Source: Microcoleus sp. FACHB-61
Lineage (GTDB): Bacteria > Cyanobacteriota > Cyanobacteriia > Cyanobacteriales > Microcoleaceae
Reading direction: 5' to 3'
DNA length: 64,000 nt
Assembly: GCA_014695295.1 (NCBI GenBank)
Contig: JACJNY010000061.1
Location: 62,001-126,000, forward strand
The notes under the pieces are model-generated. The model was not told the DNA's origin, ran no database searches, and saw nothing but the letters and a program-made list of their open reading frames with translations. Of this stretch, positions 1 to 8,691 are shown one piece after another. Positions within the stretch are counted from its first letter, which is position 1. Every line of letters starts with the position of its first letter. A program made the position numbers and the translations under genes.

Positions 1-939
1 ATCGATCAGCGCGACTGGAATCAGAATGTTTGGATTGGCTGGCTTGTTTCCTTTCCGAATGTCGTTCCCGACTTCAACTGCCTTGGCTGCCATGCGAAAT
101 GGATCTTGAGCTGCTGTAGCCACAAAGAGACTGTTGTTCTGCTTGAGGGCATCTAAAGCTTCAGGTGCACCATCGACTCCAACAATAAAGAACTCGCTTC
201 TTTGTGCCTGTTTGGCTGCTAATTCTGCACCAATGGCACAGGGGTCATTAATTGCAAAAACAGCATCAATTTTTGGGAAGGAAGTAAGCAAATCGCTCAT
301 GACTCTCAATCCGCCATCGCGGCTGCCTTCTGCGTTCTGATCTTTGGAAAGAATCTTGAGATCGGGATATTTGGAGAAGACACTCTGGCAACCCTGAACT
401 CGCTCGACCACTGAAGCGACGGGAGGCCCGTTGATAATTACAACGCTGCCTTTTCCTTTCAAGCGATCGGCTATATATTGACAGCTTACTTCGCCAGCTT
501 GCACGTTATTTGAAGTAACTGTGGCATCCACGCCTCCCTCGGCGGCGGTATCAACTGCAATTATCGGAATTCCGGCTTGCTTGGCTTTTTCGACAGCGGG
601 TGCAATGCCTTTGGTGTCCGCAGCATTGAGTACAATCATGCCGACATTAGAGGCAATAAAGTTTTCGATTTGATTAAATTGCTGATTTAAATCGTCGCCG
701 CTGGAAACGAGAGTTGTCCTCACATTTGCACCGCCGAGTTTCTTGGCTTCGGCCTCAGCTCCCTTGCCAACTTGTACGAAGAATGGATTGCCGAGGTCGC
801 GGACTGCTACAGCAACTGATGAAAGTTCGGAGTTGCTTGGTTGTGTGCTGTTTTGAGCGTTCTGGGAAGCTGCGGTGCAACTTGCCAGAGTGCTGCTGAG
901 TAGACTAAAAAGACTGAGTGCGATCGTTACTCGTTTCAC
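1..939 (-). CDS. sugar-type ABC transporter substrate-binding lipoprotein (3' end cut by window edge)
   Basis: Periplasmic binding protein of the ribose/galactose (type I) family; it would capture a sugar or related solute and hand it to an ABC permease. I translated this strand by hand: a GTG start with GGAG about 9 nt upstream gives MKRVTIALSLFSLL, then a lipobox LASC with the lipid-accepting Cys at about residue 21. The mature part has family motifs: VAVRDLGNPFF near the N terminus, QQFNQIENFIASNV, IIAVDTAAEGG, and DAVFAINDPCAIGA. The frame is open to base 1 (313 codons), so only a few tens of C-terminal residues are missing. Transport partners would lie to the left of the window. An inverted-repeat pair lies just upstream of the start. 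Family assignment is firm; the ligand is unknown. Confidence 0.88.
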   Translation of the reverse strand, partial: MKRVTIALSLFSLLSSTLASCTAASQNAQNSTQPSNSELSSVAVAVRDLGNPFFVQVGKGAEAEAKKLGGANVRTTLVSSGDDLNQQFNQIENFIASNVGMIVLNAADTKGIAPAVEKAKQAGIPIIAVDTAAEGGVDATVTSNNVQAGEVSCQYIADRLKGKGSVVIINGPPVASVVERVQGCQSVFSKYPDLKILSKDQNAEGSRDGGLRVMSDLLTSFPKIDAVFAINDPCAIGAELAAKQAQRSEFFIVGVDGAPEALDALKQNNSLFVATAAQDPFRMAAKAVEVGNDIRKGNKPANPNILIPVALID

Positions 940-995
940 CTCAAACTCCAATGAAGGCTCGTTTGGAGAGAGTCGCTCGTAAATATGACGTTGCC

Positions 996-1047
996 AACCT
1001 AACATTAGCTTTGTTAGGTTTAAGCTCGAATACCTAATGTTTTAGGT
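996..1047. promoter_or_regulatory. two adjacent inverted repeats upstream of the binding-protein gene
   Basis: AACCTAACA (996-1004) pairs with TGTTAGGTT (1012-1020) across 7 nt. A second, shorter inverted repeat, ACCTAA (1032-1037) with TTAGGT (1042-1047), follows. Both contain the core CCTAA/TTAGG and lie 57-108 nt upstream of the minus-strand GTG. The shared core suggests a dimeric repressor operator (LacI-type regulators often control such transporters), but no regulator gene is visible, so this is inference. Confidence 0.4.
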
Positions 1048-1769
1048 GAGCGGCTTTTCTTTGTACATGATTGTACGAGATCGTGTTTATTTTAGGCTCA
1101 TAAAAATTTTTCACTCGGCTCGCCCGACTACTTGTGTTTACCGAAAAGATATGAATATTCAAACTATCTCGTCGATGCCCAAATAATCAACGATATGGAT
1201 TTTTTTTAATGCTTTATGAGCATTAATTTTTTGGCAAGGCGTGACCAATTTTTATGAGAATATTTTCGACAAAATCTTTCAGAAATTGCTTTTAAAACCT
1301 GGCCGAGTCATATTGAATTTAACTCTCTATATAGCTGACGATAACAGTTAAAAACTGGCTCTATATCTATCTGTGGATATACAATACTTTTACCAAAGAC
1401 TAAAAATGCGAGATCCTTGATCGGCACCGATATGCTAATCAGCAGTCGGGTCGGACGCGCCGCGCCAACTTAATAAATCTTAAATTTTGCTTGGGGTAGG
1501 ATATTGTAAAAAATCATTAAGTTTAAAGTCAATTACGGTAGACTATAGTAAACTGCAAACAAAGTCTCGCACTCACCGATGCAGCCGGTTAAAAAGCCCT
1601 AGTAAAAAAGCCGATCGTGGCTCAAAACCAACGGTGAGAGTAGGCGAGTCAAATATTGGCCTGTAAAACCTGCAATTATAGTTATCATGACATGGTTTAA
1701 AAGCGGTCGATAATGGCGCTCGCCCTTTTTGGCCAAGTCACTATACTGCAATAATTGTCTGCGCTGTCA
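1048..1769. other. intergenic region, no gene recognised
   Basis: About 720 bases of AT-rich DNA between divergent genes. Reading all frames I found no credible ORF, tRNA or strong hairpin. It must contain the promoter of the glycosyltransferase gene, but no clear -35/-10 pair stands out. Confidence 0.5.
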
Positions 1770-2924
1770 ATGGGTAAATCTGAGATGCGATCGGCAAATC
1801 ACGTGTTCTGTTTCCTAGAAATATTTGCCAGCGAAGGCGGTATTCAATCCTACGTTAAAGACATTTTCAAAGCTTACCTGTCCATAACCGCAGGGACAAA
1901 CTCGCCGCCACAAGCTGAAGTTTTGCTGTTGCGAGATTCCGAAGACTGTAACAATCCTTACGATTCAAAAAATCTGAAATTTTATTACCTCAAAACCGAG
2001 AATGCCGGGTTGGGTCGTCTTAAGTTTGCTACAGTATTACTAAGTCGCTTGCTGCAAAAACGACCGCAGCGGGTTTTTTGCGGTCACATCAAACTCGCAC
2101 CGCTAATTCAAATTCTGTGCCAACCCTTGGGAATTCCCTACACAATTTTAACTTACGGTAAGGAAGTGTGGGAACCGCTTGGGCCCAAATATCAAACAGC
2201 AATGAGCAAAGCTGACAGTATTTGGACTATTAGCAGGTACACGCGCGATCGCACTTGCGAATTTAACCAATTAAAACCCGAAAAATTCCAAATAGTGCCT
2301 TGTACTGTAGATGAAAATATATTTACCGCTGGGCCGAAGCCACAGGATTTATTAGATCAGTACAATGTGGCTGGTGCTAAAATATTGATGACTGTAGCCA
2401 GATTGCGATCGAGCGATATTTACAAAGGCGTCGATGTCACAATTCAAGCTTTGCCGCAAATAGCCAAAACTTTTCCGAATGTGAAATACTTAGTTATTGG
2501 ACGCGGAGACGATCGATCTAGATTAGCCAAACTCGCTGATGATTTGGGAGTTACCGAAAGAGTAATATTTGCGGGTTTTGTACCGACAGAAAATTTAGCA
2601 GAACATTACCAGTTGGCTGATGCTTATGTAATGCCCTCCCAGGAAGGCTTCGGCATAGTTTATTTGGAAGCGCTGGCTTGCGGAGTACCCGTACTCGCGG
2701 GGGACTCGGACGGGTCTGCCGATCCGCTGCAAGATGGTAAACTGGGATGGCGAGTTCCTCACCGAGATTCAGCAGCAGTAGCGCTTGCTTGTGTGGAAAT
2801 GCTGCGAGGGGAAGATAAAAGGTGCGATCGCCACTGGTTGAGGGAACAAACCCTCGCAAGATTTAGTTTTGAATCCCTTTGTCAATCCTTACAAGGAATT
2901 TTTCAACCCTCTCACTCGGATTAA
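1770..2924 (+). CDS. GT4-family glycosyltransferase
   Basis: Cytoplasmic retaining glycosyltransferase (GT-B fold) that probably adds a sugar to a lipid-linked or cell-surface glycan; donor and acceptor cannot be read from sequence. The N-terminal half begins FLEIFASEGGIQSYVKDI, the glycine-rich loop typical of GT4 enzymes. The C-terminal half has VARLRSSDIYKGVDV, then the signature PSQEGFGIVYLEALACGVPV containing the E-x7-E pair that contacts the nucleotide sugar. Length (384 aa) is normal. The start is uncertain: an in-frame TTG lies at 1755 and another ATG at 1785, none with a good ribosome site; I chose the ATG at 1770. The gene stands alone. Confidence 0.85.
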   Translation: MGKSEMRSANHVFCFLEIFASEGGIQSYVKDIFKAYLSITAGTNSPPQAEVLLLRDSEDCNNPYDSKNLKFYYLKTENAGLGRLKFATVLLSRLLQKRPQRVFCGHIKLAPLIQILCQPLGIPYTILTYGKEVWEPLGPKYQTAMSKADSIWTISRYTRDRTCEFNQLKPEKFQIVPCTVDENIFTAGPKPQDLLDQYNVAGAKILMTVARLRSSDIYKGVDVTIQALPQIAKTFPNVKYLVIGRGDDRSRLAKLADDLGVTERVIFAGFVPTENLAEHYQLADAYVMPSQEGFGIVYLEALACGVPVLAGDSDGSADPLQDGKLGWRVPHRDSAAVALACVEMLRGEDKRCDRHWLREQTLARFSFESLCQSLQGIFQPSHSD

Positions 2925-3042
2925 CTTATAACGTAGAGAGCGGTTTCTCCGTGTACAATGGGAAAATTAACTCGATCGACCGCCTGAATTTCTGAGTAGG
3001 ATAGAGTTATGCCTACCTGCAAAGACACCCAAGGAGACTACC

Positions 3043-3423
3043 GTGAACCAAGGCACCCCCAAAATTTCTTTAAAGCTACCCCGTATTAGCAATTGGTTGA
3101 TACTGCTGGGCATCTCGTATTTGTTGGTGTCTATTGGTTTGGGTTGGATAGTTAAATCAGTGTTGATTTTAGTAGCTTTTTTGTTGCTGACGCCTGTGGT
3201 CGCATTTTTTGCGCTTCAGTGGTGGCTGAAACGCAATTTAATTGAGGACAATTGTCCAGTTTGTCAATACGAATTTACAGCTTTAAATCAAACTCAGTTT
3301 CAGTGTGCCAACTGCGGCGAACCTCTGAAAATAGAGGAAGGTCATTTTAGTCGCTTGACACCGCCCGGTACGATCGATGTTACCGCAGTAGAAGTATCAT
3401 CGGTTCAACAGTTAGAAGATTAA
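3043..3423 (+). CDS. small membrane protein with C-terminal zinc ribbon
   Basis: Protein of 126 aa with a GTG start chosen because AAGGAG lies 7 nt upstream. Two hydrophobic segments (about residues 18-60) are followed by a basic stretch and a zinc-ribbon-like motif, CPVCQYEF...CANCGEPL (two CxxC pairs, about residues 71-93). The layout suggests an inner- or thylakoid-membrane anchor with a small cytoplasmic metal-binding knob. I do not recognise a named family. A run of short tandem repeats starts at the stop codon. Confidence 0.7.
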   Translation: MNQGTPKISLKLPRISNWLILLGISYLLVSIGLGWIVKSVLILVAFLLLTPVVAFFALQWWLKRNLIEDNCPVCQYEFTALNQTQFQCANCGEPLKIEEGHFSRLTPPGTIDVTAVEVSSVQQLED

Positions 3424-3425
3424 CC

Positions 3426-3496
3426 GATTTTTGATTTTTGATTTTTGATTTTTGATTTTTGATTTTTGATTGAAGAATTGAAGAATTGAAGAATTG
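3426..3496. repeat. tandem heptamer GATTTTT and octamer GAAGAATT repeats
   Basis: About six head-to-tail copies of GATTTTT are followed directly by three copies of GAAGAATT. Simple-sequence DNA between two convergent genes; no coding potential. Confidence 0.9.
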
Positions 3497-3599
3497 TTGA
3501 CTGTTAATTGCTCACTGTTACCAATTCCTAATTTCCGATGCCCGATACTTCGACTACGCTCAGTATAAGTGCCCAATTCGCAGTTCCGCATTCCCAAAA

Positions 3600-3848
3600 T
3601 TACTTTTCTAGACGCACTGCATACCACTGCAAAAATTTTCCAGGCCCGACATCTAATTCACAATAAGTATCAATTAAATACTTGGCTTGAGCTTCCACGC
3701 CAGATATTTTCTGCACGTCCTGCGGCAAATCTTCGTGTTCTTCGGCTAAGATGGCTTTCAGCTTTTCTAACAGTTCCGCCGCAGTCACAAACTGCTCGGG
3801 CTGGTTTGTTTCTAAGACCACAAACGTGTCTTCATCATACAGTGACAT
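3600..3848 (-). CDS. CRR7-like protein (chlororespiratory reduction 7 family)
   Basis: An 82-aa soluble protein. The text FVVLETNQPEQF...AAELLEKLKAIL and the end LQWYAVRLEK match what I remember of the CRR7 family of cyanobacteria and chloroplasts; in plants CRR7 is needed for a stable NDH-1 complex, and in cyanobacteria the role is less defined. There is no signal peptide or membrane segment. Length fits the family. The ATG has no strong ribosome site. It is convergent with the zinc-ribbon protein gene. Confidence 0.7.
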   Translation of the reverse strand: MSLYDEDTFVVLETNQPEQFVTAAELLEKLKAILAEEHEDLPQDVQKISGVEAQAKYLIDTYCELDVGPGKFLQWYAVRLEK

Positions 3849-3987
3849 AGTTTCAAAGGTTGAGGTTAATTATTTCTAAAGTTTCGTACACTTAAGCGAG
3901 CCAAAGTATAAACTCTTAATTACAATTTTTCAGGCCTGGCTCGATCGTGTTACAATAGAACAACATCAGAATTCCTACCGGATTACC

Positions 3988-4085
3988 GTTATTAACTTAG
4001 TTATTAACCGAGTTGTCAACAGATCCGAGACAGCATTTCTGAAGAGATTTGTCAAGTGCAAATTTGTCAAGTGTCAAATTGTCAA
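3988..4085 (+). promoter_or_regulatory. direct repeats in the sir upstream region
   Basis: GTTATTAAC occurs twice (3988-3996 and 4000-4008), separated by 3 nt. Further down GTCAA occurs four times (4051, 4066, 4073, 4081), the last ending 50 nt before the sir start. Such clustered direct repeats are typical of LysR-type or other activator sites, and sulfur-assimilation genes are commonly controlled that way. The regulator is not identifiable here. Confidence 0.35.
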
Positions 4086-4134
4086 GAAATATTCGATCGG
4101 CTGTATCTAATTATAACTGGCACTATACATTCCC

Positions 4135-6126
4135 ATGATCACATCTTCCACTTCAACCCCTGTTGTGCGCAAACCCTCTAAATCAGAAGGTCTCAAAGAA
4201 CGCAGCAACTATTTACGAGAACCCGTTGCGACTGAACTCTTACAAGAAACTACCCACTTCACCGAAGAGGGGCTTCAGATTCTCAAATTTCACGGCTCGT
4301 ACCAGCAAGACAACCGCGACAATCGAGTTAAAGGACAAGAAAAAGATTATCAGTTCATGCTCCGCACCCGCAATCCCGGCGGGTTCACTCCGCCGCAATT
4401 ATACTTAGCCTTAGACAAGCTATCTGAAGAATACGGCAACCACACGCTCCGCGTCACAACGCGCCAAGGTTTCCAACTACACGGGGTGTTGAAAAAAAAT
4501 CTAAAAGCAGTGTTTTCCTCAATTATTAAAAATATGGGGTCAACCTTGGGAGCTTGCGGCGACTTGAACCGCAACATCATGGCACCTCCAGCACCATACA
4601 AAAATCGCCCAGAATACCAGTATGCGCTGCAATACGCCAACAATGTCGCCGATTTGCTGACACCGCAAACCGGTGCTTATTACGAAATTTGGTTGGACGG
4701 CGAAAAAGCTGTTTCGGCCGAGGAAGACCCCGCAGTGAAGGCGGCGAGACAGAAAAACGGCAACGGCACAATCTTTAGCGACGACAAAGAGGAACCGATT
4801 TACGGCAGCCATTATATGCCGCGCAAGTTCAAGTGTTCCGTTACCGTGCCGGGAGACAATTCAATTGACTTGTACTCTCAGGATTTGAGCTTGGTGGTAA
4901 TTACCAATGAAGCTGGCGACTTGCAAGGTTTTGACGTATTTGCTGGCGGCGGTTTGGGCCGTACTCACAATAAAGAAGAGACTTTTGCGCGGGTTGCTGA
5001 TGAGATTTGCTATGTGGCCAAGGATGATGTTTACGATTTGGTCAAGGCCATTGTAGCAACCCAAAGAGATTACGGCGATCGCACAGACAGACGGCACGCG
5101 CGGCTGAAGTACCTGATTAACGACAAAGGCGTACAGTGGTTCCGCGAAAAAGTAGCCGAATATTTTGGCAAACCCCTAGAAGCGTTTAAACCCCTGCCTG
5201 AGTGGAAGTATTTTGATTTCTTGGGCTGGCACGAACAAGGAGACGGTAAACTGTTTGTCGGTATTTCTGTGGATAATGGCCGGATCAAGGATCAAGGTTC
5301 ATTTCAGCTAAAAACGGCTTTGCGGGAAATCGTGCAGAAGTACAACTTGCCGATACTGGCGACGCCCCACCAAAACGTGCTAATTTACGATATTTCGCCG
5401 GATCTCAAACAGGAAATTCAGGGAATACTCGATCGATGCGGCATTCAGCGGGAAACTGCGATCGACCCATTGGTACGCTATGGGATGGCGTGTCCGGCAA
5501 TGCCGACTTGCGGGCTGGCGATTACCGAATCGGAGCGCGTGATGCCGAGCATTTTAGAGCGGATTCGGGCGCTTTTGGCCAAAGTTGGCTTGCAAGACGA
5601 GCATTTTGTGGTGCGGATGACTGGTTGCCCAAATGGATGCGCCCGCCCTTATATGGCAGAATTGGGGTTTGTCGGGAGTTCCCCGGAATCCTACCAGATT
5701 TGGCTGGGCGGTTCTCCCGATCAAACGCGGCTGGCAAAACCAATTGAGGAAAAGCTGCACGTCAATGATTTTGAAGCTTTTCTGGAGCCGATTTTTGTTT
5801 ATTTCAAGCAAAAACGGCAACTGAGCGAGAGTTTTGGCAATTTTTGCGATCGCGTCGGGTTAGAATCTATCCGTCAATTTGTAACCAACTACCAATCTGC
5901 TGACTCGATGACAACTGAGATTAATGAATTAGAAGTTACGTCTAGTAACGGCGAGGAAAACGAGACTGCCACTGCTGGCGGTGGCAAAGTCCGCCGTCGA
6001 ATTAGCGTCCGCGATGAAATCTACAACGAGCTCAAGGAAGAAGCAGCCCGTCAGGGCAAGCCGATTACACAACTAGCTACAGAGGCGATTTCCACTTATT
6101 TAAAGAAGATTAAGGAGGAAGCATAA
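4135..6126 (+). CDS. sir: ferredoxin-dependent sulfite reductase with ribbon-helix-helix-like C-terminal tail
   Basis: Six-electron reduction of sulfite to sulfide with reduced ferredoxin, the last step before cysteine synthesis. The hemoprotein core is complete. The siroheme/4Fe-4S ligands are visible as ACPAMPTC (Cys453, Cys459; Cx5C) and TGCPNGC (Cys498, Cys502; Cx3C). Substrate-site arginines lie in early motifs such as [13 protein letters not shown] and GACGDLNRN. At 663 aa it is longer than I expect for the cyanobacterial enzyme. After an acidic linker (about residues 590-615) comes a basic 46-residue tail, [20 protein letters not shown] and onward, that reads like a CopG/Arc ribbon-helix-helix: one strand and two helices. 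cysC, another sulfate-assimilation gene, lies 12.5 kb away. Confidence 0.95.
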   Translation: MITSSTSTPVVRKPSKSEGLKERSNYLREPVATELLQETTHFTEEGLQILKFHGSYQQDNRDNRVKGQEKDYQFMLRTRNPGGFTPPQLYLALDKLSEEYGNHTLRVTTRQGFQLHGVLKKNLKAVFSSIIKNMGSTLGACGDLNRNIMAPPAPYKNRPEYQYALQYANNVADLLTPQTGAYYEIWLDGEKAVSAEEDPAVKAARQKNGNGTIFSDDKEEPIYGSHYMPRKFKCSVTVPGDNSIDLYSQDLSLVVITNEAGDLQGFDVFAGGGLGRTHNKEETFARVADEICYVAKDDVYDLVKAIVATQRDYGDRTDRRHARLKYLINDKGVQWFREKVAEYFGKPLEAFKPLPEWKYFDFLGWHEQGDGKLFVGISVDNGRIKDQGSFQLKTALREIVQKYNLPILATPHQNVLIYDISPDLKQEIQGILDRCGIQRETAIDPLVRYGMACPAMPTCGLAITESERVMPSILERIRALLAKVGLQDEHFVVRMTGCPNGCARPYMAELGFVGSSPESYQIWLGGSPDQTRLAKPIEEKLHVNDFEAFLEPIFVYFKQKRQLSESFGNFCDRVGLESIRQFVTNYQSADSMTTEINELEVTSSNGEENETATAGGGKVRRRISVRDEIYNELKEEAARQGKPITQLATEAISTYLKKIKEEA

Positions 6127-6282
6127 GCCGATATTCAATTTTCGATTTTTGCTCGCATCAGATAAACCTCACGCAAAAATAACATAAGGGCAGAGCATTT
6201 GCAGCAAAAAACCTTGAATTTGTAAAATAATTCCGGTTGTAAATGCTTTGCCTTTATTCTTTGTGAACTGCTTTCATATTTG

Positions 6283-6351
6283 TTTGTAGTAAGGAATGCA
6301 AGTCCTTATCGCTTAAAAATCAAAGAGAGGACTTGCACTCTTCACTACAAA
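6283..6351. repeat. imperfect inverted repeat in the sir-rsmE spacer
   Basis: The left arm begins TTTGTAGTAAGGAATGCAAG (6283-6305) and the right arm ends with its near complement (6329-6351). The outer part, AGTAAGG...CTACAAA, resembles the element at 52309-52360, so this is probably one member of a dispersed palindromic family. The rest of the 303-base spacer (6127-6429) shows nothing else. Confidence 0.65.
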
Positions 6352-6429
6352 CCTAGAGTCTCTTCTCTTTCTCTGTGACTCTGCGGTTAAATAAAAAAAT
6401 AAAAGAGAAAAAGAGCAATTAAAAATCCA

Positions 6430-7218
6430 ATGGCTCAATTACAAAGATTGGCGGTCAATCCTGCTCAAATTTGCGATCGCAAAATCGACTTAACTAGGGA
6501 ACAGCAGCATTATTTAAATCGAGTGCTACGTTTGCAAGCGGGCGATCGATTTATTGCGATGGACGGCCGAGGACATTGGTGGTCTGCCGTCCTCGAAGTG
6601 CGGGAAACCGGGTTATTTGCCTCGATAGCAGAGGAAATTGCTGTGAACAGGGAGCTACCGGTTGAAGTAACTTTGATGGCGGCATTGCCCAAGGGAAATG
6701 GCTTTGATGAGGTTGTCAGGCAGGCGGCGGAGTTGGGTGTGGCAAGTATTGTGCCTGTAACGAGCGATCGAACTTTGCTCAAACCGAGTTCTCAGAAGGT
6801 CGATCGGTGGAAAAGAATTGCTGCGGAGGCGGCGGAACAGTCGGAACGTCAATTTGTGCCGACGATTTTAGAGCCTGTTTCGTTTGATCTTGCTGTGAAA
6901 GATTGCGGTCAAAAATATCGATTTATTTGTGTTGCTCGCGGGCCCAATAGGCATTTGTGGGATTGTTTAGTCGGTTTTGTTCCCCCCCAGTTTAGGGCGA
7001 CCACGGGGGCACCGCCCCTACAAAGGGGGGAGCAAGATGGGGGAGAATTATCGATTGTCATAGCTATTGGGCCGGAGGGTGGATGGACTGAGGGTGAGGT
7101 GAAAAGGGCGATCGAATTTGATTTTGAGCCTGTTTCTTTGGGGAGTAGAATTCTGAGAGCGGTGACAGCTCCGATTGTGGCTTTGTCTTTAGTTGGAGCG
7201 GCATTTGAGAAGTGCTAA
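6430..7218 (+). CDS. rsmE: 16S rRNA (uracil-1498-N3)-methyltransferase RsmE
   Basis: SPOUT-class enzyme that methylates U1498 of 16S rRNA, acting as a dimer on assembled 30S subunits. It has an N-terminal PUA-like domain (about residues 1-75) and a C-terminal knotted methyltransferase domain. Conserved motifs are QAAELGVASIVPV, SERQFVPTI, IAIGPEGGWTEGE and SLGSRILRAVTAP, the last two forming the SAM pocket. Length is 262 aa. Residues about 184-205 (PPQFRATTGAPPLQRGEQDG) are unlike the family and are encoded by a dispersed GC-rich repeat inserted in frame, on a surface loop before the knot. The frame is intact, so activity is probably retained. Confidence 0.93.
   Translation: MAQLQRLAVNPAQICDRKIDLTREQQHYLNRVLRLQAGDRFIAMDGRGHWWSAVLEVRETGLFASIAEEIAVNRELPVEVTLMAALPKGNGFDEVVRQAAELGVASIVPVTSDRTLLKPSSQKVDRWKRIAAEAAEQSERQFVPTILEPVSFDLAVKDCGQKYRFICVARGPNRHLWDCLVGFVPPQFRATTGAPPLQRGEQDGGELSIVIAIGPEGGWTEGEVKRAIEFDFEPVSLGSRILRAVTAPIVALSLVGAAFEKC
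6995..7021. repeat. dispersed GC-rich repeat inserted in rsmE
   Basis: On the minus strand this 27-mer starts GTAGGGGCGGTGCCCCCGTG and matches the left arm of the element inside the STAND ATPase gene (31774-31800) with few differences. It is translated in frame in rsmE. Confidence 0.75.
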
Positions 7219-7265
7219 TATCAACAAATAACAAATAATTCATAAAATAAGTGGGTTGAGGGGGA

Positions 7266-7682
7266 ATGAAAATAGAGTTGAGGAAAGGTCTATCGCTCTT
7301 TTGGCCGATCGCCCTTTTGGCAATTTTCGGTACAACATCAGTTTCTGCACAATCTCTGAGTTTTCCCATTGCTCAACAGATTAATTGCGATCGCCCGCAA
7401 GGAGATGCACAAGTCAGAACTTGTATTCGGTTGAGTTATGAGGCCTCGGATAAACGACTGAACGAGGTTTACAAACAACTAACTTCCTCATTGAGCGACG
7501 AAGAGCGCTCACTTCTTACGGAAGCACAATTAGGATGGATTAAGTTAAGAGATAAAACCTGTGAATTTGAAGTTTATAAAAGTCGTGGCGGTACCGGTTA
7601 TGGAGGTTTCCTTAATGAATGTTTGGAGCGCATGACGAAACAGCGCACTGCGGAACTAGAACAATATTTAAAAAAGAGATAA
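7266..7682 (+). CDS. LprI-like (DUF1311) exported protein
   Basis: A 138-aa exported protein. An N-terminal signal peptide (basic MKIELRKG, hydrophobic core, VSAQ cleavage region) precedes one LprI domain: C(DRPQGDAQVRT)C near residues 43-54, then LNEVYKQL, EAQLGWIKLRDKTCEFE. The four cysteines of the domain are present. Proteins of this family inhibit lysozyme in mycobacteria; in cyanobacteria the role is untested, so an envelope-protective function is inference. It lies 47 nt after rsmE and just before another exported protein. Confidence 0.8.
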   Translation: MKIELRKGLSLFWPIALLAIFGTTSVSAQSLSFPIAQQINCDRPQGDAQVRTCIRLSYEASDKRLNEVYKQLTSSLSDEERSLLTEAQLGWIKLRDKTCEFEVYKSRGGTGYGGFLNECLERMTKQRTAELEQYLKKR

Positions 7683-7735
7683 AATAGGAAATATAGTGTA
7701 CAATACCTGACAACAATAAATAGAAACAAGTATTT

Positions 7736-8490
7736 ATGAAAAGCAGATCGCCCTTCACCCTCACCCTCACCCTAATCTCAGCAATTGTAACCACCACCGT
7801 ACCAGCAGTTTTCGCCCAGCGACAGCCATCAGCCAACGAAATCTACATCGATAAAAATTGCCAGCGCAATCAGCAACTACCGCAACTTGAAAGATTCACT
7901 ATCTTTAGCAGAAACGAGTTTACAGCTAACGGTCAAAACTACTGGTTCTACGCCGCCCGCTATCTAGACGGAGCCGTGCTTTTCTGTACCTCAAAACCCA
8001 ACTTCAACCAACCTAAACCTCTAACAGCAAAACAAATACAATCCCAATTTATTGACAAAATAGTCCGAGACCCCAACAACAAAACAGCCTTTATCATCGC
8101 AGTCAGAAACGGAAATGGCCCTGGTGCAACAACCACAAATTACCGCTTAGATTTGAGCAATGTCGATCGCCCAAAAGTCACCTCTCTCTCTCCCTCCTAG
8201 AGCGCCGAGAAACCTTAAAAGAAGGCGAATCCCGCGAACACGCCTTCCAAGGACGGGCTGGTCAACCTATTACGATCGACCTCAAAAGCAGAGCATTCGA
8301 CCACAACATAACACTGTTCGACACCAGCGGCAAAAATATTGCCGAAAAAACAGGCAACTCCCAGAATCGCCGAGAGTCTCAAATCACCGTAAAATTGCCT
8401 AGTAACGGCACTTATAAAATAGTTGTTAAAGGAGGCGATCGCACAAGCAAAGGTTCCTACAGCTTAAGCATTAATTCCAATCAACTTTAA
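7736..8490 (+). pseudogene. exported protein with C-terminal PPC-like domain, frameshifted in a CT run
   Basis: The first frame starts at ATG 7736: signal peptide ending in VFAQ, then about 125 residues of unrecognised sequence, stopping at TAG 8198-8200. The continuation lies one frame back, from about 8197 to TAA 8488-8490. It reads LERRETLKEGESREHAFQGR, followed by a beta-rich stretch typical of bacterial pre-peptidase C-terminal domains (ITLFDTSGKNIAE, GTYKIVVKGG, GSYSLSIN). The junction is a (CT)5 run at 8182-8191. Removing one CT unit joins both parts into a 250-residue ORF. This may be a true mutation, a reversible slippage site or a sequencing error. The function is unknown; PPC domains occur at the end of secreted proteins. 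Confidence 0.75.
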
Positions 8491-8691
8491 TTTATATTTT
8501 TTTTACATCCACTCAACATCCATCTCTACACATCCGCGTTCATCCGCGTTCATCTGCGGTTAAAAATCCAAATCTTAATTTTTCCCAACAGCCCAAAATC
8601 CCAAACTAACATAACAGCAAAAATTGTTAACCAGTGGCGGAACCACCCAAACATCAGCCAAGATAGAAACAACGCCATTCCCGCAATCGCC

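Noticed and set aside
3426-3496. Possible CRISPR array
   Set aside because: The units are 7-8 bp without spacers; simple tandem repeats only.
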